Shown here: piece by piece, positions 18,062-27,407 of the stretch
How the letters are laid out: every line of letters begins with the position of its first letter
How positions within the stretch are numbered: position 1 is the stretch's first letter
Source: Caulobacter sp. BK020
GTDB taxonomy: Bacteria > Pseudomonadota > Alphaproteobacteria > Caulobacterales > Caulobacteraceae
Assembly: GCF_004342605.1 (NCBI RefSeq)
Contig: NZ_SLZL01000004.1
Coordinates: forward strand, 186,001 to 250,000
DNA: 64,000 nt
Direction of reading: 5' to 3'
Made by a program: the position numbers and the translations under genes
The notes under the pieces: generated by a model
Database searches by the model: none
Seen by the model: only the letters and a program-made list of their open reading frames with translations
What the model was told of the DNA's origin: nothing

Positions 18062-20665
18062 ATGCGCACAGACACGCCCCAGCCCGTCCGGCTTTCGGAC
18101 TATCGCCCATTCCCGTTCCTGATCGAGACCACCAGCCTGGAGTTCCAGCTGGATCCCAGCGCGACACGGGTCAAGGCGACCCTGGGCATCAAGCGCAGCG
18201 GCGACGCCGTCGAGGCGCTGTTCTTGAACGGCGAGCGCCTGAAGCTGATTTCCGTCGCCATCGACGGCCAGGCGTTGAGCGCCAACCAATACAGCCTCGA
18301 CGGCGAAGGCCTGACGATCCACCAGGTCCCCGACGCCTTCGAGCTGACCACCGAGGTCGAGATCGATCCCTCGGCCAACAAGGCGCTGATGGGCCTCTAC
18401 ATGTCCGGCGGCCGGTTCTGCACCCAGTGCGAGGCCGAAGGCTTCCGAACCATCACCTTCTTCCCGGACCGTCCCGACGTGCTGAGCCGCTTCACCGTGC
18501 GGATCGAGGCCGATGCGGCGTTCCCCTACCTGCTGAGCAACGGCAACCTGTGGGAAGGCGGCGAGGTGGATTCCAGCCAGCCGGATGGCCGTCACTACGC
18601 CGTCTGGAACGACCCCTTTCCCAAGCCCGCTTATCTGTTCGCCTTGGTCGCCGGCGAACTGGATGTGCTGGAGGACAGCTTCGTCACCATGAGCGGTCGC
18701 ACGGTGGCGCTGAAGGTGTTCGTCGATCCCGGCCAGGCCCCTCGCGCCGCCTACGCCCTGGACGCCCTGAAACGCGCGATGAAGTGGGACGAGGAGGCGT
18801 TCGGCCGCGAATACGACCTGGACCTGTTCATGATCGTCGCCGTGCGCGACTTCAACTTCGGGGCCATGGAGAACAAGGGGCTGAACATCTTCAACAGCTC
18901 GCTGCTGCTGGCCCAGCCCGAGACCGCGACCGACCTCGACTACGAGCGCATCGAAAGCGTCGTGGCCCACGAGTATTTCCACAACTGGACCGGCAATCGC
19001 ATCACCTGCCGCGACTGGTTCCAGCTGTGCCTGAAGGAGGGCCTGACCGTCTTCCGCGACCAGAGCTTCAGCGCCGACATGCGCGGCGAGGCCGTCCAGC
19101 GGATCAAGGACGTCAAGGCCCTGCGCGCCCGGCAGTTCGCCGAGGACGCCGGCCCGCTGGCCCACGCGGTGCGACCCAACAGCTATCTGAAGATCGACAA
19201 CTTCTATACGGCCACGATCTACGAGAAGGGCTCGGAACTGATCCGTATGCTCAAGACGATCCTGGGCGCCGAAACCTTCCGCAAGAGCCTGGACCTCTAT
19301 TTCGCGCGTCACGACGGCGAGGCGACCACGGTCGAGGCCTTCATCGCCTGTTTCGCCGACGCCTCGGGCCGCGACATGAGCGACTTCTTCGCCTGGTACG
19401 AGCAGGCCGGCACGCCTTCGGTGTCGCTGACCCACGTCTATGACGAGGCGGCCAACATGCTGGAGATCACCCTGACCCAGACCACCGCGCCGACCAACGG
19501 CCAGCCGGTCAAGCGTCCCCTGCCGGTTCCCGTGACCATCGGTCTGCTCGACGGTGAAGGCGAGGTGCTGCGCGACAGCGAGGTGGTGCTGCTCGACGCG
19601 CCCACGGCCACCGTGCGCTGGGAAGGCGTCGAGCGCGCCCCCGTCATCTCCGCCCTGCGCGGCTTCTCGGCGCCGGTGAACCTGACCACCGACACCCGGC
19701 CGGTCGACCGCTATGTGCAGTTCGCCGCCGACCCGGACCTGTTCAACCGCTGGGAAGCCGGCCAGACCCTGGCCCGCGCACTGATCCTCGGCCGCGCCGC
19801 TGACGCGCCCGACGAAGTCGGCGAAGAGCGCTACGCCGACGCGCTGGGCAAGGCCCTGGTCGACGACGCCTCGGATCCGGCCTTCAAGGCCCTGCTGCTG
19901 GCCCTGCCCACCGAGGGCGACCTCAGCCTGGCCGTCGATCCGGTCGATCCGGCCGCGATCCACGTGGCGCGCGACCATCTGAAGACCGTCATCGCCGTCC
20001 ACCTGGGCGACCTGCTGCGGCGGCTGCACGGCGACCTGCAGAGCGGCGGCGAGTTCTCGGCCGACGCCCGGGCGGCCGGCAAGCGCGCCCTGCGCAACGC
20101 CTGCTGCGACCTGCTGGCCGCCGACCCGCACGCGGTCAATGTCGAGCGGGTGGTCGGCCACTTCGAGAGCGCCGCCAACATGACCGACGCCATGGGCGGG
20201 CTGTCGGCTTTGGTGGCGATCGGCGGCGCGCCGGCTGAAAAGGCCCTGGCCGCCTTCCACGCCCAGTGGCGGCACGAACCGCTGGTGCTGGACAAGTGGT
20301 TCGCCGCCCAGGCTCGCGACCCCGGCGAGGGCGCGATCGGCCGGATCCTGGCGCTGACGGCCCATCCCGACTTCGACGCCGGCAATCCCAACCGGTTGCG
20401 GGCCTTGGTCCAGGGCTTTTCCAGCGGCAATCCGGCCCGCTTCCACGACCAGACCGGCGCCGGCTATCGCTTTCTCGCCGACCAGATCCTGGCCGTCGAC
20501 GGCTTCAACCCGATGACGGCGGCCAGACTGGTCGAACCTTTGGGGGCCTGGCGGCGCTACGTGCCCGAACTGGGCGCCCTGATGCGCGAGCAGCTGGAGC
20601 GCATTCGCGAGCATGTGGGCCTGTCGAAGAACGTCCTGGAGCTGGTGTCCCGGGCCCTGGACTAG
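18062..20665 (+). CDS. pepN: Aminopeptidase N (M1 family)
   Basis: This 867-residue zinc aminopeptidase removes N-terminal residues from peptides in the cytoplasm. The exopeptidase motif GAMEN is at residues 267-271 and the zinc motif HEYFH at 303-307, with the downstream KEGLTVF supplying the third ligand Glu. The N-terminal beta domain, the catalytic domain and the long helical C-domain (last 330 residues) are present, matching the bacterial PepN length. The ATG at 18062 (MRTDTPQPVRLSDY) is chosen because earlier in-frame codons lie antisense to the cysteine-cluster gene. It precedes pleC with a 174-bp gap. Confidence 0.96.
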   Translation: MRTDTPQPVRLSDYRPFPFLIETTSLEFQLDPSATRVKATLGIKRSGDAVEALFLNGERLKLISVAIDGQALSANQYSLDGEGLTIHQVPDAFELTTEVEIDPSANKALMGLYMSGGRFCTQCEAEGFRTITFFPDRPDVLSRFTVRIEADAAFPYLLSNGNLWEGGEVDSSQPDGRHYAVWNDPFPKPAYLFALVAGELDVLEDSFVTMSGRTVALKVFVDPGQAPRAAYALDALKRAMKWDEEAFGREYDLDLFMIVAVRDFNFGAMENKGLNIFNSSLLLAQPETATDLDYERIESVVAHEYFHNWTGNRITCRDWFQLCLKEGLTVFRDQSFSADMRGEAVQRIKDVKALRARQFAEDAGPLAHAVRPNSYLKIDNFYTATIYEKGSELIRMLKTILGAETFRKSLDLYFARHDGEATTVEAFIACFADASGRDMSDFFAWYEQAGTPSVSLTHVYDEAANMLEITLTQTTAPTNGQPVKRPLPVPVTIGLLDGEGEVLRDSEVVLLDAPTATVRWEGVERAPVISALRGFSAPVNLTTDTRPVDRYVQFAADPDLFNRWEAGQTLARALILGRAADAPDEVGEERYADALGKALVDDASDPAFKALLLALPTEGDLSLAVDPVDPAAIHVARDHLKTVIAVHLGDLLRRLHGDLQSGGEFSADARAAGKRALRNACCDLLAADPHAVNVERVVGHFESAANMTDAMGGLSALVAIGGAPAEKALAAFHAQWRHEPLVLDKWFAAQARDPGEGAIGRILALTAHPDFDAGNPNRLRALVQGFSSGNPARFHDQTGAGYRFLADQILAVDGFNPMTAARLVEPLGAWRRYVPELGALMREQLERIREHVGLSKNVLELVSRALD

Positions 20666-20839
20666 GAATCCAACTCCGCCGGTGCCCAAGTCTGGGATGA
20701 TTCTTCGGCGCCACAGTTGCGACTAAAGGGCCCATCCCCGGCCGAAACCAAGGTTCGGCGGTGACGCGCCCCTTTGGCGTGCGGTAGATTCACCATGTCG
20801 GCGAAGTGACTCGCCAAGTGTTTGCGGGAGCATTGGGCG

Positions 20840-23374
20840 TTGAAGCGTGGCTGGGCGAGAACCGGGAGGCTGGCGGACGCTGGTCTTTCGGCGGCGGGCG
20901 CGGCCCGCTCGCGCGCCGCACGGTCGCCGTCCCAGGTCTATGTGCGCGTGGCCATACTGGCCGCCCTGCTGCTGCTGGCGGTCTACACCGCCTTCGGCGT
21001 CAGCCGGCTCAAGAACGAGGCGAGCGCGCCGCCGGGCGGCGTCGGCCTGGCCGCTCAGGCCAAGCTGGTCGCGGCCGCCGCCGAGACCAACCTGGCCGCC
21101 CAGCGCGCCGGCCTGTCGGCGGCTTCCGACCTTCTGCAGCGCGACCCCAACGCCCCCATCGACGCGGCCGAGACCGCCCTGCGCGCCGCCGGCGGCGAGG
21201 CCATGGCGGTGGCCGTGGTCAGCGCGACCGACGTGCTGGCGGTCGCCGGCCGCGATCCTTCGGCGGACTGGAAAGCCGCCGCCCGCTCGGCCGGCGCCTC
21301 CGGCCGCAGCCTCTGGATCGGCGGCGGGACCACCGGCCGTCTCTATGTCGTCATGGCCACCTCCGTCGCGGGCGGTCGCGGCTTCGTCATCGCCTCCAGC
21401 GACCCCGGTCGCCTGATCGCCGAACCTGCGAAGGGCGCGGTCAGCGCCCTGATGCTGTCTGACGGCCGGATCATGGCGTCGAGCGGCCGGGCGATCCAGG
21501 GCGCGACCAACCTGCGCGAAGCGTTCTCGCTGTCTCTCGATGATCTCGGATCAGGCGGGGCCGCCCTGCGCGGCCAGTCGGTCGACGGCCAGGCGCTCGA
21601 CGTGGCGATCCAGCCCCTGGCCCAGGGCGACCTGCTGGCCGCCGCGGGCGCCCCGCCACGCACGGTCGCCAATATCGATCGACAGGTCATGGAGGGCGCC
21701 TTCTCGCTGCTGGCCCCGCTGGCGGTGGGCATCGCCCTGGCCCTGATGCTGATGCTGCAGAGCCGCCGGGTCGAGACCGCCCAGCAGGAGTTCGTCGACA
21801 GCGAGCAGCGCTTCCGTCTCGCCGTGGAAGCCGCGCGCTGCGGCATCTGGGAATGGGAACTGGGCGGCGACCAGGTGTTCATGTCCGACGTGACCGGCGC
21901 GATGTTCGGCTGGGGCGGCGGCGGCGTGGTGCCGGGCCAGGAACTGCTGGATCGCGTCTCGGTCGACCATCGCGACAAGGTCCGCCAGGCCCTGGCCAAC
22001 GCCGCGACCTACGGCGCCTTCGACGTGTCGTTCCGAGTGCCGGCCCGAGACGGCGGTCGCGCCATCTGGATCGACGCCCGCGGCCAGGGCTTCGGCAAGC
22101 CCGGCGAGGACGGCTATTCGCGGATCATCGGCGTGGCGCTGGACGTCACCGAGGAGCGGCTGGCCCAGGCCCGCGCCCAGGCCGCCGAGAACCGCCTGCG
22201 CGACGCCATCGAGAGCGTGTCCGAGGCCTTCGTGCTGTGGGACCGACAGGGCCGGTTGCTGATGTGCAACCGCAACTACCGCAACGTCTTCAACCTCGAG
22301 CCCAAGCTGCTCAAGCCCGGCGCGCCGCGCAACGAGGTCAACCGCTTCGCCGCCCTGGCCATCCGCCACGACCAGCCCGCGCCCGACGGCGCCAAGGGAG
22401 TCCGCGAAGCCGAGCTGAACGACGGCCGCTGGATCCAGATCAGCGAGCGGCGCACGGCGGAAGGCGGCCTGGTGATGACCGCCGCCGACATCACCGCCAT
22501 CAAGAACCAGGAAGAGGCCCGCCGCCTCAACGAGGAGCAGCTGCAGCACGCCGTCGCCGGCCTGGAGCGCTCGCAGGAACAGCTGGCCGAACTGGCCCGC
22601 AAGTACGAGATGGAGAAGGTCAAGGCCGAGGGCGCCAACAAGGCCAAGAGCGAGTTCCTGGCCAACATGTCCCACGAGCTGCGCACGCCGCTGAACGCCA
22701 TCAACGGCTTCTCCGAGATCATGATGAACGAGATGTTCGGCCCGCTCGGCGACCAGCGCTACAAGGGCTACAGTCTCGACATCCACAATTCCGGCCAGCA
22801 CCTGCTCGCCCTGATCAACGACATCCTCGACATGTCCAAGATCGAGGCCGGCAAGATGAACCTGAAGTTCGAGCCGCTGAACCTGGAGGACGTCACCGAG
22901 GACGCCGTCCGTCTGGTGCGCAACCGGGCCGAGGCCGCCGGCCTGAAACTGGAGATCGACTTCCCGCCCCTGCCCGATGTCGAGGCCGACTATCGGGCCG
23001 TCAAGCAGGTGCTGCTGAACCTGCTGTCCAACGCCATCAAGTTCACGCCGCGCGCCGGCCGGGTCACCGTTCGCGCCGAGGTGCGCCGCGATCCGCTGGG
23101 CGAGCGCGTCCGGGTGTCGGTCACCGACACCGGCATCGGCATCGCCGCGGAAGACCTGGCGCGCCTGGCCAAGCCGTTCGAGCAGGTGGAAAGCCAGCAC
23201 GCCAAGACCACCCAGGGCACCGGCCTGGGACTGGCCCTGACCAAGTCGCTGGTCGAGATGCACGACGGCGCGCTGGAGATGACCTCCACCCCCGGCGAAG
23301 GCACCACGGTCAGCTTCATCCTGCCGATCAACCAGAGCGGCCTGTCGTCCCTGCGCGACTTCGCGGCGGCCTGA
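20840..23374 (+). CDS. pleC: Sensor histidine kinase/phosphatase PleC
   Basis: This 844-residue membrane kinase matches PleC of Caulobacter, the polar kinase/phosphatase that controls DivK and PleD phosphorylation in cell-cycle and polar development. Order: membrane segment (about 35-54), periplasmic sensor region, second membrane segment (about 288-308), PAS domains (about 320-560), a coiled-coil linker, and HisKA with SHELRTPLNAINGFSEI (His612). The ATPase motifs follow (NLLSNAIKFT, DTGIGIA, GTGLGLAL). The phosphatase-type HE motif (His-Glu) is intact. TTG at 20840 has GGGAG nine bases upstream; an upstream TTG at 20822 would add six residues. A small phosphatase-like gene follows 20 nt later. 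Confidence 0.9.
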   Translation: MKRGWARTGRLADAGLSAAGAARSRAARSPSQVYVRVAILAALLLLAVYTAFGVSRLKNEASAPPGGVGLAAQAKLVAAAAETNLAAQRAGLSAASDLLQRDPNAPIDAAETALRAAGGEAMAVAVVSATDVLAVAGRDPSADWKAAARSAGASGRSLWIGGGTTGRLYVVMATSVAGGRGFVIASSDPGRLIAEPAKGAVSALMLSDGRIMASSGRAIQGATNLREAFSLSLDDLGSGGAALRGQSVDGQALDVAIQPLAQGDLLAAAGAPPRTVANIDRQVMEGAFSLLAPLAVGIALALMLMLQSRRVETAQQEFVDSEQRFRLAVEAARCGIWEWELGGDQVFMSDVTGAMFGWGGGGVVPGQELLDRVSVDHRDKVRQALANAATYGAFDVSFRVPARDGGRAIWIDARGQGFGKPGEDGYSRIIGVALDVTEERLAQARAQAAENRLRDAIESVSEAFVLWDRQGRLLMCNRNYRNVFNLEPKLLKPGAPRNEVNRFAALAIRHDQPAPDGAKGVREAELNDGRWIQISERRTAEGGLVMTAADITAIKNQEEARRLNEEQLQHAVAGLERSQEQLAELARKYEMEKVKAEGANKAKSEFLANMSHELRTPLNAINGFSEIMMNEMFGPLGDQRYKGYSLDIHNSGQHLLALINDILDMSKIEAGKMNLKFEPLNLEDVTEDAVRLVRNRAEAAGLKLEIDFPPLPDVEADYRAVKQVLLNLLSNAIKFTPRAGRVTVRAEVRRDPLGERVRVSVTDTGIGIAAEDLARLAKPFEQVESQHAKTTQGTGLGLALTKSLVEMHDGALEMTSTPGEGTTVSFILPINQSGLSSLRDFAAA

Positions 23375-23394
23375 CCTGAAGCGTTGATCCTCGC

Positions 23395-23715
23395 TTGAAG
23401 AAGGTCCTGTTCATCTGCAGCCAGAACAGGCTGCGCAGCCCCACGGCGGAGCAGGTGTTTTCCACCTGGCCGGGCGTCGAAGCGGCCTCCGCCGGAACCA
23501 ATCACGACGCCGAAGAGCCTTTGACCGGCGAGCTGGTCGAATGGGCCGACATCATCTTCGTGATGGAGCGCACCCATCGCAACAAGCTGTCCAAACGCTT
23601 CAAGCGTCACCTCAAGGCTCGCGTGATCTGCCTGAACATTCCTGACGACTACGCGTTCATGGATCCGGCGCTCGTCACGCTGCTGAAGGCCCGTGTCGCA
23701 CCGCACCTGCCCTAG
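23395..23715 (+). CDS. Small tyrosine-phosphatase-like protein
   Basis: This 106-residue protein belongs to the short low-molecular-weight protein tyrosine phosphatase group. The P-loop CSQNRLRS (Cys8 to Arg14, CX5R) is present, and a late PDDYAFMDPALV (about 84-95) may supply the acid. It begins with TTG at 23395, 20 nt after the pleC stop, so it is probably co-transcribed with pleC. The family function is unclear; roles in phosphate-ester or arsenate chemistry are alternatives. Its TAG stop overlaps that of the convergent downstream gene in a CTAG tetranucleotide. Confidence 0.75.
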   Translation: MKKVLFICSQNRLRSPTAEQVFSTWPGVEAASAGTNHDAEEPLTGELVEWADIIFVMERTHRNKLSKRFKRHLKARVICLNIPDDYAFMDPALVTLLKARVAPHLP

Positions 23716-24287
23716 CCTCGTCGCCAGGCCAGCATGTGCGGGAAGGGCTGCACGCCGGTGGCCTTGGCGCGGTGAGGTTCGACCGTCAGGCCCCACATGG
23801 CCAGCATCGGCACGCCCACATAGCCGCCCTGGCTGAACATCTCGGCCAGAGCCTTGCCGCCGCCGCGATAGCCGCCGGCGTGGAATGGCACCGAGGGGTC
23901 CAGCCCCAGGTGGGTCGCGGCCGCGTAGGACCACGCCAGGGCGGCCATCTCCTCACCCGGATCGTCGGAGACGCCCGCGTCGCGGCGCTCCGGATCACCG
24001 ACCGCGACGTGGCCGGCCTCGTGCAGCAAATCGCCCGGCCAAGCCAGTCGGGCTGGATCGACCCGCAGGCCTTCCCCCGCCACGGCGACGCCCGGCAGGA
24101 AGGTCTCGTGCTCCAGCATCGTCACCTCGACCGGAATGCCGACTTGGCGGAGGAACGCGACGATGCGGCCGACCAACGGATCGGCGAACTCGTCGGCCAA
24201 GATCTCCGCCCCGTCTGTCGTCACCCGTCCGTCCTCCGTCGCGCGAGGATCAAAGCCTCCCTTCAGCTGCTCGTAAACCCGGTCCAT
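23712..24287 (-). CDS. Hypothetical protein with HEAGH zinc-site motif
   Basis: I do not recognise this 191-residue protein. It contains DLLHEAGHVAVGD with His89-Glu90-x-x-His93, the zinc-ligand pattern of gluzincin/metzincin peptidases, after a segment that could be the edge strand (VEVTMLEHETFLPGV). The C-terminal half is rich in Gly and aromatic residues. No signal peptide is visible. It could be a minigluzincin-type peptidase or a protein that only keeps the motif. It is convergent with the phosphatase-like gene and divergent from the TonB-dependent receptor 170 bp away. Confidence 0.6.
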   Translation of the reverse strand: MDRVYEQLKGGFDPRATEDGRVTTDGAEILADEFADPLVGRIVAFLRQVGIPVEVTMLEHETFLPGVAVAGEGLRVDPARLAWPGDLLHEAGHVAVGDPERRDAGVSDDPGEEMAALAWSYAAATHLGLDPSVPFHAGGYRGGGKALAEMFSQGGYVGVPMLAMWGLTVEPHRAKATGVQPFPHMLAWRRG

Positions 24288-24458
24288 CGCGAGGTCGAAA
24301 GGCCGCCGAACGCTTTCACCGACGTGAAAAGCCCCATCCGGCGGCGGATTGAGGCGGCGTCATGAACCCGTCGCCAAACCCTCGCCGAAGCGTCGCAGGC
24401 TTGCCCTAACACCCCGGACCTTGAAACGCCCGACAGGGGCGGAGGTCGGAGGGGTTCC

Positions 24459-26873
24459 ATGTTCATCAAATCGGCTCGCCAGGCCTTGCTGGCGGCGAGC
24501 GCGCTCGGCGTGCTCGCGACGGCCACGGTCGCCCACGCGGCGGACGCCCCGGCCGCCGTCGCGCCGGCCGCCGAGCCCGCCGACGCCGTCGAGCAGTTGC
24601 TGGTCACCAGCCTGTCGACCACCCGTTCAGCCGTGCAGCTCAGCGGTTCGGAGATGCAGAAGATCCTGCCGGGCCTGTCGCCGCTGAAGGCGATCCAGAC
24701 CCTGCCGGGCGTGCTGTACGTGACCGCGGATCCGTGGGGCAACAACGAGCAGAACACCTCGCTGTTCATCCACGGCTTCAACGGCCAGCAACTGGGCTAC
24801 ACCCTGGACGGCGTGCCGCTGGGCGACCAGAGCTACGGCAACTACAACGGCTTGTCGCCGCAGCGCGCGGTAATCAGCGAAGTGGTCGGCAAGGTCATCC
24901 TGTCGTCGGGCGCGGGCTCGCTGGGCACCGCCTCGACCAGCAATCTGGGCGGCGCTGTCGAGACCTTCACCAGCGACCCACGCGGCCAGTTCGGCGGCCA
25001 GCTGAACCAGACGGTCGGCAGCCACGCCGCCACCCGCACCTTCCTGCGCGTCGACACCGGCGCGTTCGGCGGCAATAACACCGCCTACTTCGCCTACGCC
25101 CACCAGGACGCCCGGGCCTGGGACTTCCGCGGCCACCAGGGCGGCGACCAGGCCAACCTGAAATATGTGCGCGACGGCGAGACCGGCAAGCTGACCTTCT
25201 ACCTGTCCTATTCCGACAAGATCGAGCCGAACGAGGACGGCACCACCCGCTACATCCCCGGCCGCGCCGGCAAACCGTATGACAGCTACCAGCCCTATAC
25301 CCGCCCGTTCTTCTATCCGGACTTCCACGCGGCCTTGGACTATCTGGACGCGACCGGCAACTATCCGGTCACCGAGGGCGAGAACTACCGCAACTACTTC
25401 AGCGCCGCCCAGCGCACCGACTATCTGAGCTACCTGAAGTACGACGCCAAGCTGGCCGACAACGTCACCTGGTCGAACCAGGTCTATTATCACGACGACC
25501 ACGGCCGCGGCATCGTCGCCGGCCCGATCCGGGTGGCGGGCCTGCCGGCCCTGTTCAACTTCTATTTCCCGAACCAGGACCTGAAGAAGGTGTTCGGCAA
25601 TTCGGGCTATGCGACCCGCACCACCGAGTACCAGATCGATCGCCTGGGCGGGATCTCGACCCTGAACGCCACGGTCGGCGACCACCAGATCGAGGCCGGC
25701 TTCTGGTACGAGCACAACAAGTCGTCGGCCTATCGCCGCTGGTACCCGTTCGACGTCAACCATCCGACCACGCCCTACGACGTGCCGACCGGCTGGCTGA
25801 TCACCCAGTACGGCAGCGAGATCGACAACAAGGTCTATCAGTTCCACATCCAGGATCAGTGGCGCATCCGTGAGAACCTGGTCCTGCAGGGCGGCTTCAA
25901 GAGCAGCGTGCAGGACGCCACGGGCGCGGTGCCGGTGCAGCCGATCGTCGGCTCGCTGGTCAACTCCACCGGCCTGCCGGTGGGCAATATCAAAACCAAG
26001 GAGTGGTTCCTGCCCCAGCTGGGCGCGGTGTGGACGCTGGACGGCGGCATGGAGGCCTTCGTCAACGTCCAGAAGAACCTGCGCCACTTCCAGACCTACG
26101 GCGGCGGCGGGCTGTCGCCGTTCAGCCTGGGCAGCCAGGCGGCCTTCGACCAGTTCAAGAAGAACGCCGAGCCCGAAACGGCCTGGACCTACGAGGCCGG
26201 CGTGCGGGACAAGCGCGAGGTCGCCTTCGGACCGGTCACCGGGATCGACGGCCAGCTGAGCGTCTATCACACCGACTTCAGCAACCGCCTGCTGGGCGTC
26301 ACCCCGTCGGCGGCGGCGATCTCGATCATCGGCGGCGCGGCCATCGTCCAGAACGTCGGCGCGGTGAAGACCGACGGCGTCGACGTGGCTCTGACCCTGC
26401 AGCTGGGCGACCACTTCTCGTTCTACGACGCGGTGTCCTACAACCGGTCGGTCTACCAGGACGACTATACCAGCGGCTCGACCACGGTCGGCGGCGTCAT
26501 CACCCCGACGGTCGTGCACATCGCCGGCAAGAAGGTGCCCGGCAGCCCCGAATGGATGAACAAGTTCGTGGCCAGCGCCAACTTTGGCGCGTTCGAGGCC
26601 CAACTGGTCGGCGACTATGTCGGCGAGCGCTTCGCGACCTACACCAACGACCTGAAGGTCGACAGCTACCTGCTGCTGAGCCTGCAGGTCAGCTACGACT
26701 TCCAGACCCCGGCCAACTGGCCGATCGACAACCTCAAGCTCAGCGCCAACATCACCAACCTGGGCCAGGAGAAGGGCGACCTGAACGTCACGGTCTCCCA
26801 GCCCGCCGGCAGCTACTCGACCTTCCCGATCCCGCCGCGTCAGGGGTTCGTCACCCTGTCGACCCGGTTTTAG
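24459..26873 (+). CDS. TonB-dependent outer-membrane receptor
   Basis: This 804-residue outer-membrane transporter has a signal peptide (about 1-27, cleaved near AHAA). A plug domain follows (about 45-165), including LFIHGFNGQQLGYTLDGVPL and SSGAGSLGTASTSNLGGAV. The rest is a beta-barrel ending in the C-terminal aromatic GFVTLSTRF used for outer-membrane insertion. No carbohydrate, siderophore or cobalamin enzyme gene is adjacent, so the ligand is unknown. The Shine-Dalgarno GGAGGGG is 6 nt before the ATG. A strong intrinsic terminator lies 57 nt after the stop (26931-26962). It depends on a TonB such as the one at 1121 or elsewhere. Confidence 0.92.
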   Translation: MFIKSARQALLAASALGVLATATVAHAADAPAAVAPAAEPADAVEQLLVTSLSTTRSAVQLSGSEMQKILPGLSPLKAIQTLPGVLYVTADPWGNNEQNTSLFIHGFNGQQLGYTLDGVPLGDQSYGNYNGLSPQRAVISEVVGKVILSSGAGSLGTASTSNLGGAVETFTSDPRGQFGGQLNQTVGSHAATRTFLRVDTGAFGGNNTAYFAYAHQDARAWDFRGHQGGDQANLKYVRDGETGKLTFYLSYSDKIEPNEDGTTRYIPGRAGKPYDSYQPYTRPFFYPDFHAALDYLDATGNYPVTEGENYRNYFSAAQRTDYLSYLKYDAKLADNVTWSNQVYYHDDHGRGIVAGPIRVAGLPALFNFYFPNQDLKKVFGNSGYATRTTEYQIDRLGGISTLNATVGDHQIEAGFWYEHNKSSAYRRWYPFDVNHPTTPYDVPTGWLITQYGSEIDNKVYQFHIQDQWRIRENLVLQGGFKSSVQDATGAVPVQPIVGSLVNSTGLPVGNIKTKEWFLPQLGAVWTLDGGMEAFVNVQKNLRHFQTYGGGGLSPFSLGSQAAFDQFKKNAEPETAWTYEAGVRDKREVAFGPVTGIDGQLSVYHTDFSNRLLGVTPSAAAISIIGGAAIVQNVGAVKTDGVDVALTLQLGDHFSFYDAVSYNRSVYQDDYTSGSTTVGGVITPTVVHIAGKKVPGSPEWMNKFVASANFGAFEAQLVGDYVGERFATYTNDLKVDSYLLLSLQVSYDFQTPANWPIDNLKLSANITNLGQEKGDLNVTVSQPAGSYSTFPIPPRQGFVTLSTRF

Positions 26874-26930
26874 GGTCGAGCGGTCCGCCGCCGGTCCTCC
26901 CCTCCTGGTCGGCGGGCCAGGCTCGCGCCG

Positions 26931-26962
26931 AACGCCCCGGACCCCGCGTCCGGGGCGTTTTT
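26931..26962 (+). terminator. Intrinsic terminator after TonB receptor gene
   Basis: A 12-bp perfect stem (AACGCCCCGGAC paired with GTCCGGGGCGTT, loop 5 nt) is followed by a run of Ts. It ends the TonB-receptor transcript and insulates the ArsR operon. Confidence 0.85.
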
Positions 26963-26978
26963 CGTGGGGCGCGACAAA

Positions 26979-27039
26979 ATACTTAGGCAATTGACAAAGT
27001 ATCTCTTGACGCGTCGATCGGCATGGCGATACTTAGGCA
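26979..27039 (+). promoter_or_regulatory. ArsR promoter/operator with repeated ATACTTAGGCA
   Basis: ATACTTAGGCA occurs at 26979-26989 and again at 27029-27039, with an inverted AAAGTAT at 26996-27002 between them. TTGACG (27006-27011) and GATACT (27028-27033) have near-ideal spacing for a promoter. That would place the transcript start at about the ATG at 27041. The arrangement suggests an autoregulated, leaderless arsR-type gene whose operator repeats flank the promoter. Confidence 0.5.
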
Positions 27040-27040
27040 C

Positions 27041-27382
27041 ATGACTAACCAACCCTCTCTCGACCTGATGTTCCAGGCGCTGGCCGATCCCAGTCGGCGC
27101 AGCATCGTCGAACGGCTCTGCGCCGGCCCGGCCTCGGTCAGCGAACTGGCCCAGCCGCTGGCCATGTCCCTGCCCTCGGTGATGCAGCACCTGCAGCTGC
27201 TGGAGGGCAGCGGCCTGATCCGCTCGGAAAAGGTGGGACGGGTGCGGACCTGCCGCCTGGAACCGGAGGCCCTCAGCGCCGCCGAGACCTGGATCAACGA
27301 ACGCCGAGTGCTCATGGAGCGCAAGCTCGACCGCCTGGGGGAGTACCTGCGCGCCACGGCTGGCGACGACGAACAAGACTGA
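27041..27382 (+). CDS. ArsR-family transcriptional regulator
   Basis: This 113-residue winged-helix repressor starts MTNQPSLDLMFQALADPSRR, the hallmark of the ArsR/SRPBCC-linked subgroup. The recognition helix region is ELAQPLAMSLPSVMQHLQLLE (about 40-60), followed by the wing GLIRSEKVGRVRTCRLEP. No metal-binding cysteine pair is visible in the helix, so it may sense something other than metals. A longer frame starts at ATG 27023, but that would run through the operator repeat, so 27041 is preferred and probably leaderless. It is 25 nt upstream of an SRPBCC gene, its usual partner. Confidence 0.88.
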   Translation: MTNQPSLDLMFQALADPSRRSIVERLCAGPASVSELAQPLAMSLPSVMQHLQLLEGSGLIRSEKVGRVRTCRLEPEALSAAETWINERRVLMERKLDRLGEYLRATAGDDEQD

Positions 27383-27407
27383 CCTGCAAACCCAAGAGGA
27401 TAAGACG

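Noticed and set aside
17450..20689. Very long minus-strand frame (about 1079 codons) opposite pepN
   Set aside because: It is antisense to a clear M1 aminopeptidase with intact motifs; only its last 171 codons (from 17965) form a separate real gene with a cysteine cluster.
24627..26990. Long minus-strand frame opposite the TonB-dependent receptor
   Set aside because: Composition (Val/Gly/Asp/Gln-rich, no motifs) is that of an antisense shadow in GC-rich DNA; the plus strand has signal peptide, plug and C-terminal aromatic residue.
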